Positions 1-9,670 are shown, numbered from the stretch's first letter. The stretch: DNA of 47,096 bases from Bacteroidales bacterium (GCA_023667095.1 JAMPAT010000002.1:1-47096); one strand, 5' to 3'. Notes: generated by a model not told the origin, from the letters alone. Numbers and translations are program-made.

Positions 1-1
1 C

Positions 2-220
2 AGACGCATCATGTGCATATATTTCAAAGCAACAGTCATGCTGCCGACTGTCAATGACGAACTCAAGAACATGGCTAATATTGAACATTCCGGACATCGC
101 TCTGTCGCGAACCTCACGGCTAATCTGACCGCAGCTCCCTCACCATAATGTTTCTTCCCGAAGAAACCTATGATTGCATCAGTCAGGGAAGAAGACTCTA
201 AGCAATTGACACTGTTTTAG
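2..220 (+). pseudogene. IS transposase C-terminal remnant (IS982-like)
   Basis: The frame from the first complete codon reads through a stretch containing DELKNMANIEHSGHRS, then meets an in-frame TAA (about 146-148). After it the same frame continues as CFFPKKPMIASVREEDSKQ and ends LTLF at TAG 218-220. The IEHS-HRS then FFPKKP arrangement near the C-terminus is what I remember from Bacteroidetes IS982-type DDE transposases; the family name is recalled, not searched. The internal stop and absence of a 5' portion inside the window indicate a dead or cut copy. The rest of the element would lie left of the window. Confidence 0.5.
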
Positions 221-240
221 TTATTTTTATCGAATTTACG

Positions 241-399
241 TTAATTATCTATAAAATAGTCATAATTAAAAAAATCAATGTCAAAATAATAACCGTCATC
301 TTCTGCTCTAAAACAGTCAGACATGAAATCATCGTATTTGTTCCTGCATCTCTTTGGGACACTGGCATCTATCACCTCCATTTCCGTCTGTTCCGTCAT
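241..399 (-). CDS. Small acidic hypothetical protein (52 aa)
   Basis: ATG (complement of 397-399) to TAA (complement of 241-243), 52 residues, starting MTEQTEMEVIDASVPKR and ending in a very acidic, aromatic tail rich in D, Y, F and N. I do not recognise it. The composition looks protein-like, but the ORF is short, has no clear ribosome-binding site and lies in an AT-rich spacer beside a transposase remnant. It could be a genuine small gene, the 3' end of a decayed gene, or chance. Confidence 0.25.
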   Translation of the reverse strand: MTEQTEMEVIDASVPKRCRNKYDDFMSDCFRAEDDGYYFDIDFFNYDYFIDN

Positions 400-703
400 T
401 GCTATCCATAGGCATGTTATTTTAATGTGATTATTCCTTAATTAAGTTTAAGTCTATCAATAAGTTTTAGTGCTTATTCGCATCCAACTTTGCAAAGCTA
501 GCAATATTTATTTGTTGACCAAATCTTTCTTGCTAAAATTACAAATTACAACTTAACTTTTCTGCCGCCAAACAACTTTTAACCAACAGAATACACAAAA
601 AAACTATTTTCTATATGTTTTTTATAGTAATTTTGCAGGTATTTTCGTGAAAAACGAGCCAAAACATAGATTTTTCACAATAAAATAAATAATAGTTAGT
701 AGT
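400..703. other. AT-rich spacer upstream of efflux operon
   Basis: No gene is supported here. The stretch is AT-rich and carries one promoter-like box listed separately. It probably holds the control region of the RND efflux operon. No palindromic operator or adjacent TetR/AraC-type regulator gene was seen, so the regulator of the pump is not visible in this window. Confidence 0.5.
607..635 (+). promoter_or_regulatory. Candidate Bacteroidetes promoter for efflux operon
   Basis: TAATTTTG at 628-635 fits the Bacteroidetes -7 consensus TAnnTTTG. A TTTT at 607-610 may serve as a weak -33 element, but the 17-nt spacing is shorter than the usual 19-21. A transcript starting near 642 would have a leader of about 60 nt before the ATG at 704. 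Confidence 0.4.
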
Positions 704-1825
704 ATGATGAAATTTAGAAGTTTTGTCCTTTTTGGACTTTGCCTGATGCTTATGCCTGCCTGCAGACAGGAGAAGGGGCAGCAGACAAGAAGCAATGAGT
801 ACCCGCTGCTTACACTCAGTCCGGAAGACAGGGAGCTGACAGTGAAATATTCTGCTGTCATCGAGGGCAGACAGGATGTGGAGATCCGTCCTCAGGTGTC
901 GGGTACAATAACCAGCGTCCGCATGAGGGAAGGCGCAAATGTACGCAAGGGCGAAGTCCTGTTCGTCATAGACCAGGTTCCCTACAAGGCAGCCCTCAAG
1001 AGGGCAAAGGCATCTGTAGCGGCAGCGGAGGCAAGCCTCGCAACAGCAAAGCTGAACCTTGAGGGAAAGGAGTCACTATACAATGACAAAGTGATATCTG
1101 ACTTCGAGCTCCGTACGGCACAGAACAGCTACAAGAATGCGGAGGCGGCACTCCTGCTTGCACAGGCAGAGGAGATAACAGCAGAGAACAACATGTCCTA
1201 CACCGAGGTCAAAAGCCCTGTAAACGGTTCAGCAGGCATGACTTCATACAGGGTAGGTGCCCTTGTCGGGCCTTCAATGGCAGAACCTCTGGTAAGCGTA
1301 TCAGACAATTCCGAGATGTATGTGTATTTCTCGCTCACAGAGAAGCATGTACTTGCACTGACAGCACAGTACGGCTCGCTTGACAATGCACTGGCCTCAT
1401 TTCCTGAAATATCACTCCAGCTCAACGATGGTTCAATCTACGGGAAGACAGGAAAGATTGACGTAATCAGCGGCATCATCGACAAGAAGACAGGTACAGT
1501 AAGCATGCGCGCAGTCTTCAACAACAGCGACAAGAGGCTCATGAGCGGAGGAATGGCCAATGTGGTCCTCCCATACTCGCGCAAGGATTGCATAGTCATC
1601 CCACAGGGCGCGACATTCGAGATACAGAACCGCATATTTGCCTACAAGGTAGTTGACGGAAAGACTGTATCCGCCCCTATCCAGGTATTCTCAATCAACA
1701 ACGGAAGGGAGTATATCGTTGAAGAGGGACTTGAATTCGGCGATGTAATCATCGCTGAAGGTGCAGGCCTGATGAAGGCCGGCATGGAAGTATCCGGCAA
1801 CAGCAAAAACAAGGAAGAGGAATAA
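704..1825 (+). CDS. RND efflux periplasmic adaptor (membrane fusion lipoprotein)
   Basis: Membrane fusion protein bridging an inner-membrane RND pump to an outer-membrane channel. 373 residues, the usual length for AcrA/MexA relatives. The N-terminus is a lipoprotein signal (hydrophobic segment then LMPAC, lipid cysteine about residue 20). A lipoyl half-motif (IRPQVSGTI...VRKGEVLF) occurs around residues 60-90, followed by an Ala/Glu-rich helical hairpin (about 95-165) and the second lipoyl half (EVKSPVNGSAG). First gene of a three-gene operon: 3 bp separate it from the pump gene. The order adaptor-pump-outer membrane factor is the classic tripartite arrangement. Start could be either of two consecutive ATGs. 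Substrate cannot be inferred. Confidence 0.95.
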   Translation: MMKFRSFVLFGLCLMLMPACRQEKGQQTRSNEYPLLTLSPEDRELTVKYSAVIEGRQDVEIRPQVSGTITSVRMREGANVRKGEVLFVIDQVPYKAALKRAKASVAAAEASLATAKLNLEGKESLYNDKVISDFELRTAQNSYKNAEAALLLAQAEEITAENNMSYTEVKSPVNGSAGMTSYRVGALVGPSMAEPLVSVSDNSEMYVYFSLTEKHVLALTAQYGSLDNALASFPEISLQLNDGSIYGKTGKIDVISGIIDKKTGTVSMRAVFNNSDKRLMSGGMANVVLPYSRKDCIVIPQGATFEIQNRIFAYKVVDGKTVSAPIQVFSINNGREYIVEEGLEFGDVIIAEGAGLMKAGMEVSGNSKNKEEE

Positions 1826-1828
1826 AGC

Positions 1829-4800
1829 ATGAAACTACAGCATTTCATAGACCGCCCCATCCTTTCGATGGTAATCTCGGTCGTAATTCTTGTAGCCGGC
1901 CTCATCGGACTGTATTCACTTTCCGTGGAGCAGTATCCGGACATTGCGCCGCCTACCATACGTGTATCCGCCACATATAGCGGAGCCAATGCGGATGCGG
2001 TACAGAAGAGTGTCATCGTGCCGCTCGAGGAAGCAATCAACGGAGTGGAGAACATGACCTACATGACCTCCACTGCCAGCAACACAGGAAGCGGTACTAT
2101 CACGGTCTATTTCAAGCAGGGAAGCGATGCCGACATGGCTGCTGTCAATGTACAGAACCTTGTCTCCACAGCGACCTCCAAACTGCCTGCGGAAGTCACC
2201 AAAATCGGCGTCACCACACGTAAGCGCCAGACCAGCCAGCTGATGGTATTCGGTGTATGCAGCCCTAACGGGACATATGACGAGACGTTCATCACCAACT
2301 ACATGAACATCAACATAAAGCCTGGAATCCAGCGTATCACCGGAGTCGGAGAAGTCAATGTAATGGGAGGCTCATATGCGATGCGTATATGGATGAAGCC
2401 GGACATCATGGCGCAGTACGGCCTGGAGCCTTCAGATGTGTCTGCAGCACTTGCAAGCCAGAACATAGAAGCATCTACGGGAGCGATCGGCGAAGATTCG
2501 AAGAATGTCTACCAGTACACCCTCAAATACAGGGGACGTCTGGAAGAAGAGAAGGAATTCGAGGAAATCGTGATACGCGCATACGATGACGGCCGTGTCC
2601 TCAAGCTCAAGGACATCGCAGACGTTGAGCTTGGAGCCGAGAGCTACTCCTACACGGGTGCAGTGAACGGCTTCCCCGGAACAGCCTGCATGATCAACCA
2701 GATGGCAGGCACAAATGCCAACGAAATTATCGTCAACATCAACAAATACCTGGAGGAGGTCAAGAAATCATTGCCAGACGACATGGAGATTGTCGAGCTG
2801 ATGAGTACCAAGACATTCCTTGACGCCTCAATCAACAAGGTCATCGAGACCCTCCTTGAGGCAATCATACTTGTCGTGCTTGTCGTCTACGTGTTCCTGC
2901 AGAACCCGCGTTCAGCCCTCATCCCGACTATAAGCATCTTTGTATCGCTCATAGGTACATTTGCAGTGCTGTATGTCGCAGGATTCAGCATCAACCTCCT
3001 GACTCTATTCGCACTTGTGCTTGCCATAGGTACGATAGTGGATGATGCGATCATTGTGGTGGAGGCCGTGCAGGTGCGCTTTGATATGGGAGAACGTTCC
3101 CCATACAGGGCATCTGTAGACGCAATGACCGGAATATCTTCGGCTATCGTTACATCCACCCTCGTGTTCATGGCTGTGTTTGTGCCTGTGTCATTCATGG
3201 GAGGTACCTCCGGAGTGTTCTACACACAGTTCGGAGTCACCATGGCCGTAGCAGTCGGAATCTCGGCAATCAACGCGTTGACCCTCTCCCCTGCACTCTG
3301 TGCTCTCCTCCTGAAACCTAACGAGATTGTCGTTGAGGGGAAGAAGCCGCAGTTCTCCACAAGGTTCCGTCTCGCATTTGACTCTGCATTCAGCCAGATC
3401 GTGACAAAATACAAGAGAGGAGTAAAATTCTTCGTTAAGCACAAATGGGTTGCATGGGGTTCACTCATTGTGGCAGGAGGACTTCTGTTCTACCTCATGA
3501 ACACCACCAAGACAGGACTTGTGCCTTCCGAGGACACAGGTTCGCTGTTTATCAGCTTCGATGCCCCTACAGGAAGTACACTTGCAGAGTCTGCCGACAT
3601 CATGAACAAGATCCAGGAGGAATTGAGGGAAATACCGCAGATCCAGGGATACAACATGATTACAGGATTCAGCATGGGTACCAGCGGCGCATCGCACGGT
3701 ATGTTCATCATCAGGCTCAAGCACTGGGACCTTCGTCCTGGCAAGGAGAACAATGTAGAGGCAGTACGCCAGGAAATATACCGCCGTACAGCACATATCA
3801 AGGACGCTACAATCTTCGTGTTCGCTCCGCCTATGATTTCAGGATATGGCTCCGGCAACAACTTCGAGCTATACATGCAGGACCGTTCTGGAAAAGGAGT
3901 CGAGGCCCTCAACCAGGTAACCAATGATTTCCTTGTAGAGCTGAACAAGAGGCCGGAGATACAGATGTCATATACACAGTTCCGCAATGACTTCCCCCAG
4001 TACCGCGTGGATGTGGACGAGGCACAGTGCCAGAGGGCCGGAATCACGACAAGCAGTGTTCTGTCAGTGCTCTCAGGATATTTCGGAAGCATATACGCAT
4101 CAAACTTCAACCGGTTCACCAAGATCTACCGTGTAATGCTACAGGCATCGTCAGATGACCGCAAGAGCATGCAGTCCCTTGACAACATCTATGTCAGGAC
4201 ATCAGGCGGAATGGCACCTGTAAGCCAGTTCGTCACACTGACAAAGACATACGGTGCAGAGTCACTTGAGCGTTTCAACATGTTCTCCTCAATCAAGGTA
4301 CAGGGAATGCCGGCACCGGGCTACAGTTCCGGTGAGGTTATCAATGCAATCAATGAAGTTGCAGAATATGCGCTCCCTACCGGATACGGATATGAATTCG
4401 GAGGAATGACACGCGAGGAGGCACTTATGGCAGACTCACACAGCACAGTAATCATCTACGGCATATGTATCCTGTTCATCTACCTGATTCTCTGCGCATT
4501 GTATGAGAGTCTGTTCATTCCTCTGGCAGTCATCCTGTCCGTTCCGTTCGGACTTATGGGAAGCTTCCTGTTCGCCCGCATTTGGGGACTGGAGAACAAC
4601 ATCTATCTCCAGACAGGACTCATCATGCTCATCGGACTGCTCTCCAAGACCGCAATCCTCCTGACAGAATATGCTTCGGAAAGACGCAGGGCAGGAATGT
4701 CATTGTCCATGTCTGCAATTGCATCTGCCGGTATCCGTCTCCGTCCGATACTTATGACTGCACTCACCATGATATTCGGTCTGCTTCCTCTCATGTTCGC

Positions 4801-4963
4801 TACAGGAGTAGGTGCAAACGGAAACTCGACATTGGGTGTAGGAGCAGTCGGAGGAATGCTTGTCGGAACAATTGCACTCCTGTTTGTAACACCTGCATTC
4901 TTCATAACATTCCAGTACATTGAGGAACGGGTAATGGGTAAACGTAAAAAAGAAAGGGAATAG
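1829..4963 (+). CDS. RND multidrug efflux permease (AcrB/HAE1 type)
   Basis: Inner-membrane proton-driven drug exporter, 1044 residues, matching the normal length of hydrophobe/amphiphile efflux (HAE1) pumps. The N-terminus (FIDRPILSMVISVVILVAG) is the canonical first transmembrane helix, followed by the YPDIAPPTIRVSATYSGANA porter motif. TM4 carries the proton-relay pair in GTIVDDAIIVVEAV (about residues 403-417), and the conserved lysine of TM10 is in GLLSKTAILLTEYAS. Two large periplasmic loops are present. Translationally coupled with the adaptor upstream and the outer-membrane factor downstream. No frameshift or missing relay residue was seen, so it should be functional. Confidence 0.97.
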   Translation: MKLQHFIDRPILSMVISVVILVAGLIGLYSLSVEQYPDIAPPTIRVSATYSGANADAVQKSVIVPLEEAINGVENMTYMTSTASNTGSGTITVYFKQGSDADMAAVNVQNLVSTATSKLPAEVTKIGVTTRKRQTSQLMVFGVCSPNGTYDETFITNYMNINIKPGIQRITGVGEVNVMGGSYAMRIWMKPDIMAQYGLEPSDVSAALASQNIEASTGAIGEDSKNVYQYTLKYRGRLEEEKEFEEIVIRAYDDGRVLKLKDIADVELGAESYSYTGAVNGFPGTACMINQMAGTNANEIIVNINKYLEEVKKSLPDDMEIVELMSTKTFLDASINKVIETLLEAIILVVLVVYVFLQNPRSALIPTISIFVSLIGTFAVLYVAGFSINLLTLFALVLAIGTIVDDAIIVVEAVQVRFDMGERSPYRASVDAMTGISSAIVTSTLVFMAVFVPVSFMGGTSGVFYTQFGVTMAVAVGISAINALTLSPALCALLLKPNEIVVEGKKPQFSTRFRLAFDSAFSQIVTKYKRGVKFFVKHKWVAWGSLIVAGGLLFYLMNTTKTGLVPSEDTGSLFISFDAPTGSTLAESADIMNKIQEELREIPQIQGYNMITGFSMGTSGASHGMFIIRLKHWDLRPGKENNVEAVRQEIYRRTAHIKDATIFVFAPPMISGYGSGNNFELYMQDRSGKGVEALNQVTNDFLVELNKRPEIQMSYTQFRNDFPQYRVDVDEAQCQRAGITTSSVLSVLSGYFGSIYASNFNRFTKIYRVMLQASSDDRKSMQSLDNIYVRTSGGMAPVSQFVTLTKTYGAESLERFNMFSSIKVQGMPAPGYSSGEVINAINEVAEYALPTGYGYEFGGMTREEALMADSHSTVIIYGICILFIYLILCALYESLFIPLAVILSVPFGLMGSFLFARIWGLENNIYLQTGLIMLIGLLSKTAILLTEYASERRRAGMSLSMSAIASAGIRLRPILMTALTMIFGLLPLMFATGVGANGNSTLGVGAVGGMLVGTIALLFVTPAFFITFQYIEERVMGKRKKERE

Positions 4964-4965
4964 GC

Positions 4966-6333
4966 GTGAAAAAGCTACTATATATAATAATGTGTACGGC
5001 ATTGGTCAGCAGCTGCTCCATTTACCGTAAATACCAGCGTCCTGAAGGACTGCCTACAGACAGCCTGTACCGTGACAATCCGGCTGTTGCGGAGAATGAC
5101 ACAACTTCATTCGGCAGCATGCCATGGAAGGAGCTTTTCCTCGACGGGCAGCTCCAGGAACTCATAGCCTACGGGCTGGAGAACAACAGGGACATCCAGG
5201 TGGCAATGCTCCGGGTAGAGCAGGCACAGGCCGGACTCAAGGCAGCCCGCCTTGCATACATACCGTCACTCTCATTCACGCCTCAGGGCGCAATAAAGAG
5301 CACTGACGGCAACACTGTCAAGACATACGACATACCGGTCCAGGCAAGCTGGGAGGTTGACATATTCGGCAAGCTGACAAATGCGAAGAGGAGTGCGCAG
5401 GCACAGCTTCTCCAGCAGAAGGCATACAGGCAAGCTGTCCGCTCGCAGCTTATCGCAAGCATCGCAACAGGGTACTATTCCTTGCTGATGCTTTACGAGC
5501 AGCTGAACATCAGCCAGTCAAACATAGATATATGGAAAGAGCAGATACGGACCCTTGAGGCAAAGCAGAAAATCGGAGAAAGCAACGCATACGCAGTCTC
5601 ACAGGCCCGTGCAAACTTCTATCAGCTTGAAGCAGCGCATAATGTCCTGCAGCGCAGGCAGCGCGAGGCCGAGAACTCATTGTGCACACTTCTCGGGATG
5701 CCGTCCAGGCCAATCAGCCGCGGAACCCTGCTTGAGCAGGAGTTTCCGGAGCAGTTCAAGACAGGCCTGCCGCTCCGTCTGCTCTCAAACCGTCCGGATG
5801 TAGTACAGGCAGAAATGGCACTTGCCTCTGCATACTATTCCACCAATATGGCCCGTTCGGCATTCTATCCTAACATAAACCTTGGAGGAAGCGTCGGCTG
5901 GACCAATGCACTCGGACAGGCAATAAGCAATCCTGGAGGACTTATCCTCTCTGCAGTTGCCTCACTTGCACAGCCAATCTTCCAGCGTGGACAGCTCGTG
6001 TCCAACCTGCGCATATCAAAGGCAGAGGAGCAGATTGCCCAGCTCAACTACAGACAGGCAATCCTCAATGCAGGACAGGAGGTGAACGATGCACTCTATG
6101 CAACAGAATCTTCACGCAAGGACCTGGAAAGCCACGAGCTGCAGCAGAAAGAGCTTGAGCGGACAGTACGGACAGCAGAACTGCTGTACATGACCAGCAA
6201 TGTCACATATCTGGAAGTCCTGACTGCACGGCAGTCCCTGCTCAACGCACAGCTAAATGTCGCATCAGACAGGTTTACATGCCTGCAGAGCATAATCAGC
6301 CTCTATCATGCACTTGGAGGAGGAGAAGAGTAA
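4966..6333 (+). CDS. RND efflux outer-membrane channel lipoprotein (TolC/OprM/NodT family)
   Basis: Outer-membrane exit duct of the tripartite pump, 455 residues. The lipoprotein signal ends ALVSSC with lipid cysteine about residue 17. Two repeats of long helices typical of OEP domains follow; LENNRDIQVAMLRVEQAQAGL (about 70-90) and the RPDVVQAEMAL (about 275) start the paired OEP repeats. The start is GTG at 4966, 2 bp after the pump stop; it places the signal peptide correctly. Last gene of the operon, followed by a hairpin. Confidence 0.95.
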   Translation: MKKLLYIIMCTALVSSCSIYRKYQRPEGLPTDSLYRDNPAVAENDTTSFGSMPWKELFLDGQLQELIAYGLENNRDIQVAMLRVEQAQAGLKAARLAYIPSLSFTPQGAIKSTDGNTVKTYDIPVQASWEVDIFGKLTNAKRSAQAQLLQQKAYRQAVRSQLIASIATGYYSLLMLYEQLNISQSNIDIWKEQIRTLEAKQKIGESNAYAVSQARANFYQLEAAHNVLQRRQREAENSLCTLLGMPSRPISRGTLLEQEFPEQFKTGLPLRLLSNRPDVVQAEMALASAYYSTNMARSAFYPNINLGGSVGWTNALGQAISNPGGLILSAVASLAQPIFQRGQLVSNLRISKAEEQIAQLNYRQAILNAGQEVNDALYATESSRKDLESHELQQKELERTVRTAELLYMTSNVTYLEVLTARQSLLNAQLNVASDRFTCLQSIISLYHALGGGEE

Positions 6334-6362
6334 GAACCGTCATCATACATCATTTTAGCAAG

Positions 6363-6393
6363 GGAGGAGCCGGCCTTAATGGACGGTTCCTCC
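6363..6393. terminator. Hairpin between convergent genes
   Basis: GGAGGAGCCG (6363-6372) pairs with CGGTTCCTCC (6384-6393) with one G-T wobble, leaving an 11-nt loop. It sits between the convergent ends of the efflux operon and the porin gene, so it may stop both. The flanks are AT-rich but lack a clean U tract. Confidence 0.5.
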
Positions 6394-6445
6394 TATTATA
6401 TGCCATTGCCAATCCTAAGGTATGCTCCACAGACTGCCGCAATTG

Positions 6446-7759
6446 TCAGAAAGCGAACTGGGCAACAAGGCTTACCCGCCTTGCATTATTCCCTTCTCCA
6501 TTGAAATTGACCCTTCGCCCCCAATTGAATTCGGCAGCCACCTGGATTCGCGGAGTAAGGTTCCAGAATATGTTTGCAGCCCCATAGAGGCCATATCTGT
6601 AAGTTGTCCCGTCCACTTCTCCATCCGGCATATAGCGCATCTGCCCGAAAGTACATGTCAGGAACACATCCCTGTGGACATAGCATTGTACGGCCCCGGT
6701 CCATCCCAATGCCCATGGTGCGTACATCCGTCCGGAACGTCCTGGATCCATGACAAGGTCAAAATCTCCAGGCATAAGGTCATTTGTCAGTCCTCCATAA
6801 CCCTGGCCGGCATTGACAGTCGCATATACCGTAACCGGTCTCAACGGCCGGAACACAGAACTCAGCTGTACTCCCCAGCCAAGGACAGTACGGTCTCCAT
6901 TCTCCACAAGGTCCCGATATGAAAGTGTACGCATAATTCCGGAAAAACGTACATGTTCATTGTACCCCCATCCATACTGCACAAATGCCGCGACATCAGG
7001 CAGCCAGTCCTCCCTGGCCTTTACAGCAACCCCGTCTGCACCGACATGCGACTTTGGAGTCTCCACTGATGCCGCTACACTCCATTTCTCATGGAATGTA
7101 TGCATCCATCGCAGCAGGACGGCAGTTGTCCTTACCTCTGCACCAGGACCTTGTCCGTCAACAAGAGGAGCTGATGCCAGAGGGTCGCTGAATGTTGAAT
7201 TCGTATATCCGAGGGTCCAGTCATTGATTGTCGCGTATGCTTTCTTGAGGGTAAAATCCTTAGACTGGTATCCATTGAAATTCGCTTCTATATACAGCTG
7301 ATAGTCCCCTATTGAAAGGTTACGGCCAAGGACACGGAAATATATCGCCGTGCCCGCAGGTGTACTCCCAAGTTTCCTGTCCCTGCCCCCGGATGATGGA
7401 ACGGAAATCATATAGGGGATAAATCCGGAAGTATTAAGGACTCCTCCCCAGTCAAACCAGCCACGCATACGCACAACCCCGCCTATTCCCATTGCAAGGT
7501 TGGCATCACGGCTCATAAACAGGAAATAAGGAGCCCGCGGGTCGTTGAAATGCCGGAACTGGTCATAGTAGAACATGTCTATCAGCTGACGCTCTTTGAG
7601 GGAATCAGGCTTCTCACCATTTCCGAAATAGCTGACCTTATGTCCGGCCTTAAGGGAATCTGTCTGGACCTCTTCAGGAGAGGCCGCATAGTTCTGGGCA
7701 TATAGCACGGAGGAAATCATCATGCAGCTCCCAGCCAAGAAAAACATCCTTATTCTCAT
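6446..7759 (-). CDS. DcaP-like outer-membrane porin
   Basis: 437-residue exported protein: N-terminal signal peptide ending near SVLYAQ, a charged linker, then a long beta-strand-rich region and a C-terminal phenylalanine (SLVAQFAF), the usual end of a Gram-negative barrel. The segment LGYTNSTFSDPLASAPLVDG followed by GPGAEVR (about residues 185-212) resembles the constriction region of DcaP-type trimeric porins, which pass small anionic or dicarboxylic solutes. Family assignment is from this motif pattern only. Convergent with the efflux operon and divergent from yicC. No TonB box seen. Confidence 0.7.
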   Translation of the reverse strand: MRIRMFFLAGSCMMISSVLYAQNYAASPEEVQTDSLKAGHKVSYFGNGEKPDSLKERQLIDMFYYDQFRHFNDPRAPYFLFMSRDANLAMGIGGVVRMRGWFDWGGVLNTSGFIPYMISVPSSGGRDRKLGSTPAGTAIYFRVLGRNLSIGDYQLYIEANFNGYQSKDFTLKKAYATINDWTLGYTNSTFSDPLASAPLVDGQGPGAEVRTTAVLLRWMHTFHEKWSVAASVETPKSHVGADGVAVKAREDWLPDVAAFVQYGWGYNEHVRFSGIMRTLSYRDLVENGDRTVLGWGVQLSSVFRPLRPVTVYATVNAGQGYGGLTNDLMPGDFDLVMDPGRSGRMYAPWALGWTGAVQCYVHRDVFLTCTFGQMRYMPDGEVDGTTYRYGLYGAANIFWNLTPRIQVAAEFNWGRRVNFNGEGNNARRVSLVAQFAF

Positions 7760-7860
7760 CTTGCATAAATCTTTTTAGACGCCGTCCCCTTAGCAAGATA
7801 CCTGCCATTCCGAAATGCGCCGTCAAAATCCTGCACTTGCCCGTCAGCCAGGACGATTCA

Positions 7861-7892
7861 TTGGATTTTTAGAATAAAAATCAGTATTTTTG
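7861..7892 (+). promoter_or_regulatory. Promoter candidate for yicC
   Basis: TTGG (7861-7864) and TATTTTTG (7885-7892) are separated by 20 nt, fitting the Bacteroidetes TTTG-N19-21-TAnnTTTG promoter with one mismatch. Transcription would begin near 7899, downstream of the ATG at 7892, which argues that translation starts at 7916. Confidence 0.55.
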
Positions 7893-7915
7893 TGCCCGAT
7901 ACAAAAAATCAGGAT

Positions 7916-8797
7916 ATGGTAAAGTCAATGACAGGCTTCGGAAAAGCCGAAACAACAATTGAGAACGGCAAGATATACGTGGAGATAAGGTCCTTGAACG
8001 GAAAGACAGCGGACATCGGGATCAAGACATCCCTCCTTCCCAAGGACAAGGAAATGACAGTCCGGAAAATGATTGCCAAGGAACTGGAAAGGGGCAACAT
8101 TGACCTGTTCATGACATACGAACCGAATACGGCCGGCTCCGCCAAGACAATCAACACGGATGCAGTCATAGGATATTACCGCCAGATTATGGAGATCGGT
8201 CCACAAATCGGTCTGTCAGCATCCACAGGCAGCGAGGTCATCCTGAACGCCATATTGAAGATGCCAGACGTAGTTGACATGAAGTCAGCAGACATAATCA
8301 ATGACAGCAACTGGCCGGCTGTAGAGAAATGCATATCGGATGCAATCGGACATCTGAAGGAATTCCGCGAAAAGGAAGGGGCTATCCTATACAGGGATGT
8401 GACAGCAAAGGTATCCAACATACTGGCATGTGTAGACGAGGTGGAGAAATTCGAGGCGACACGCATATCTGCAATGCGCGAGAGGATATTGTCACGCTTT
8501 GCCGAGCTTAAGCTGGAGCCGGACCAGAGCAGGCTTGAGTCAGAAATGATATACTATATTGAAAAACTTGACATCAACGAAGAAAAGGTAAGGCTTCGCC
8601 AGCATTGCCGATATTTCATGGATACAATCGGCAATGATCCTTTCCCTGGAAAGAAACTCGGCTTCATCGCACAGGAAATGGGCAGGGAAATCAACACTAC
8701 AGGTTCAAAGGCCAACAGTTCGGATATCCAGAAGATTGTCGTAAGGATGAAGGATGACCTTGAAAAGATCAAGGAACAGAGCCTCAATATACTATAA
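7916..8797 (+). CDS. yicC: YicC-family endoribonuclease
   Basis: Cytoplasmic YicC/YloC family protein, recently described as an endoribonuclease involved in RNA turnover. From the ATG at 7916 it is 293 residues starting MVKSMTGFGKAE, the family's hallmark N-terminus. The C-terminal domain is also clear (DINEEKVRLRQHCRYF and KLGFIAQEMGREINTTGSK). An ATG at 7892 would add eight residues, but it lies at the promoter box and breaks the conserved start, so I prefer 7916. In many bacteria yicC precedes gmk; here no gmk follows, and the next gene is on the other strand. Confidence 0.92.
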   Translation: MVKSMTGFGKAETTIENGKIYVEIRSLNGKTADIGIKTSLLPKDKEMTVRKMIAKELERGNIDLFMTYEPNTAGSAKTINTDAVIGYYRQIMEIGPQIGLSASTGSEVILNAILKMPDVVDMKSADIINDSNWPAVEKCISDAIGHLKEFREKEGAILYRDVTAKVSNILACVDEVEKFEATRISAMRERILSRFAELKLEPDQSRLESEMIYYIEKLDINEEKVRLRQHCRYFMDTIGNDPFPGKKLGFIAQEMGREINTTGSKANSSDIQKIVVRMKDDLEKIKEQSLNIL

Positions 8798-8830
8798 AGA
8801 AGAGGGTCTTAGCCCCAGGAAATTGAGAAT

Positions 8831-8863
8831 CACCCCTGCCGGAATTGAATCCCGGCAGGGGTG
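8831..8863. terminator. GC-rich hairpin after yicC
   Basis: CACCCCTGCCGG (8831-8842) and CCGGCAGGGGTG (8852-8863) form a perfect 12-bp stem with a 9-nt loop between the convergent ends of yicC and the nucleotidase gene. No U-run follows on either strand, so it is either a weak intrinsic terminator or a 3' end protector. Confidence 0.55.
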
Positions 8864-8869
8864 AAGACG

Positions 8870-9670
8870 TTAAAATGTGATATTTCCCATATAGAGTCCC
8901 CAGCATCCGTCCGTAACGACAGGGACAGGCTTCCCGTCCGCATCATTGACAATGGCCGGACTGTCAAGGAACGTATGTGAGTGTCCGCCGATGACAAGGT
9001 CAACATTCCTGATGTGCTTCACAAGCTCAACATCCTCATTGTATCCTATATGTGTCAAGGCAATCACCATGTCGCATCCCATTGACTTGAGGACAGCGGC
9101 ATATCCGTTTGTGACAGCAGCAGGATCTATATACTTCATCGTCAGGGCAATGTCATGGTCAACGACATCAGTCACATCGGTCAGGAGACCGATTATGCCA
9201 ATCTTCTTGCCTCCCCTCCTGAGAATCGTGTAAGGCTTGATATAGTCTGCCAGTACGCTTCCCGTAAAATCATAGTTTGCGCATACAATGTCATACCTGG
9301 CCATCCTGGCCCTGCGTGCAAGCTCTTCCGGGCCATTGTCGAACTCATGGTTGCCAAGACATGCCACATCATATCCCATGGCATTCATAAGCTCCACCTC
9401 CAAGTCTCCCTTCAGGAGTGTAAAATAAGAAGTACCCTGGCTGAAGTCCCCTGCATCTAAAAGGAGAAGATTTCCCTTGCCTACGGCAGCACGGACGCTG
9501 TCAATATATGCAGCCCTTTCGATCACTCCGCCCAGGCCGTCTGTCGTACCACCACGTACAGGATCTATATGGCTGTGCGTATCGTTTGTATGCAATATCA
9601 CAAGCCCCCTTGCAGAAGCCGCCTCAAGGCAGCAGAATACAGTCAATACTATAAATAATATACGTTTCAT
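8870..9670 (-). CDS. 5'-nucleotidase / metallophosphatase, catalytic domain
   Basis: Secreted calcineurin-like phosphoesterase corresponding to the N-terminal half of UshA-type 5'-nucleotidases. 266 residues with a signal peptide (about 1-20). Metal-binding motifs are visible: HTNDTHSH (27-34), DAGDFSQG (about 72-79), GNHEFD (106-111), THIGYNED, and GGHSHT (about 230). In the classical enzyme this domain is fused to a substrate-binding C-terminal domain; here that domain is a separate gene immediately upstream, overlapping by one base. The two products probably act together in the periplasm on nucleotides or related phosphoesters. Confidence 0.9.
   Translation of the reverse strand: MKRILFIVLTVFCCLEAASARGLVILHTNDTHSHIDPVRGGTTDGLGGVIERAAYIDSVRAAVGKGNLLLLDAGDFSQGTSYFTLLKGDLEVELMNAMGYDVACLGNHEFDNGPEELARRARMARYDIVCANYDFTGSVLADYIKPYTILRRGGKKIGIIGLLTDVTDVVDHDIALTMKYIDPAAVTNGYAAVLKSMGCDMVIALTHIGYNEDVELVKHIRNVDLVIGGHSHTFLDSPAIVNDADGKPVPVVTDGCWGLYMGNITF

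Noticed and set aside
3490..4122. 210-residue antisense frame in the RND pump gene
   Set aside because: Shadow of a strongly conserved pump gene on the plus strand; no domain.
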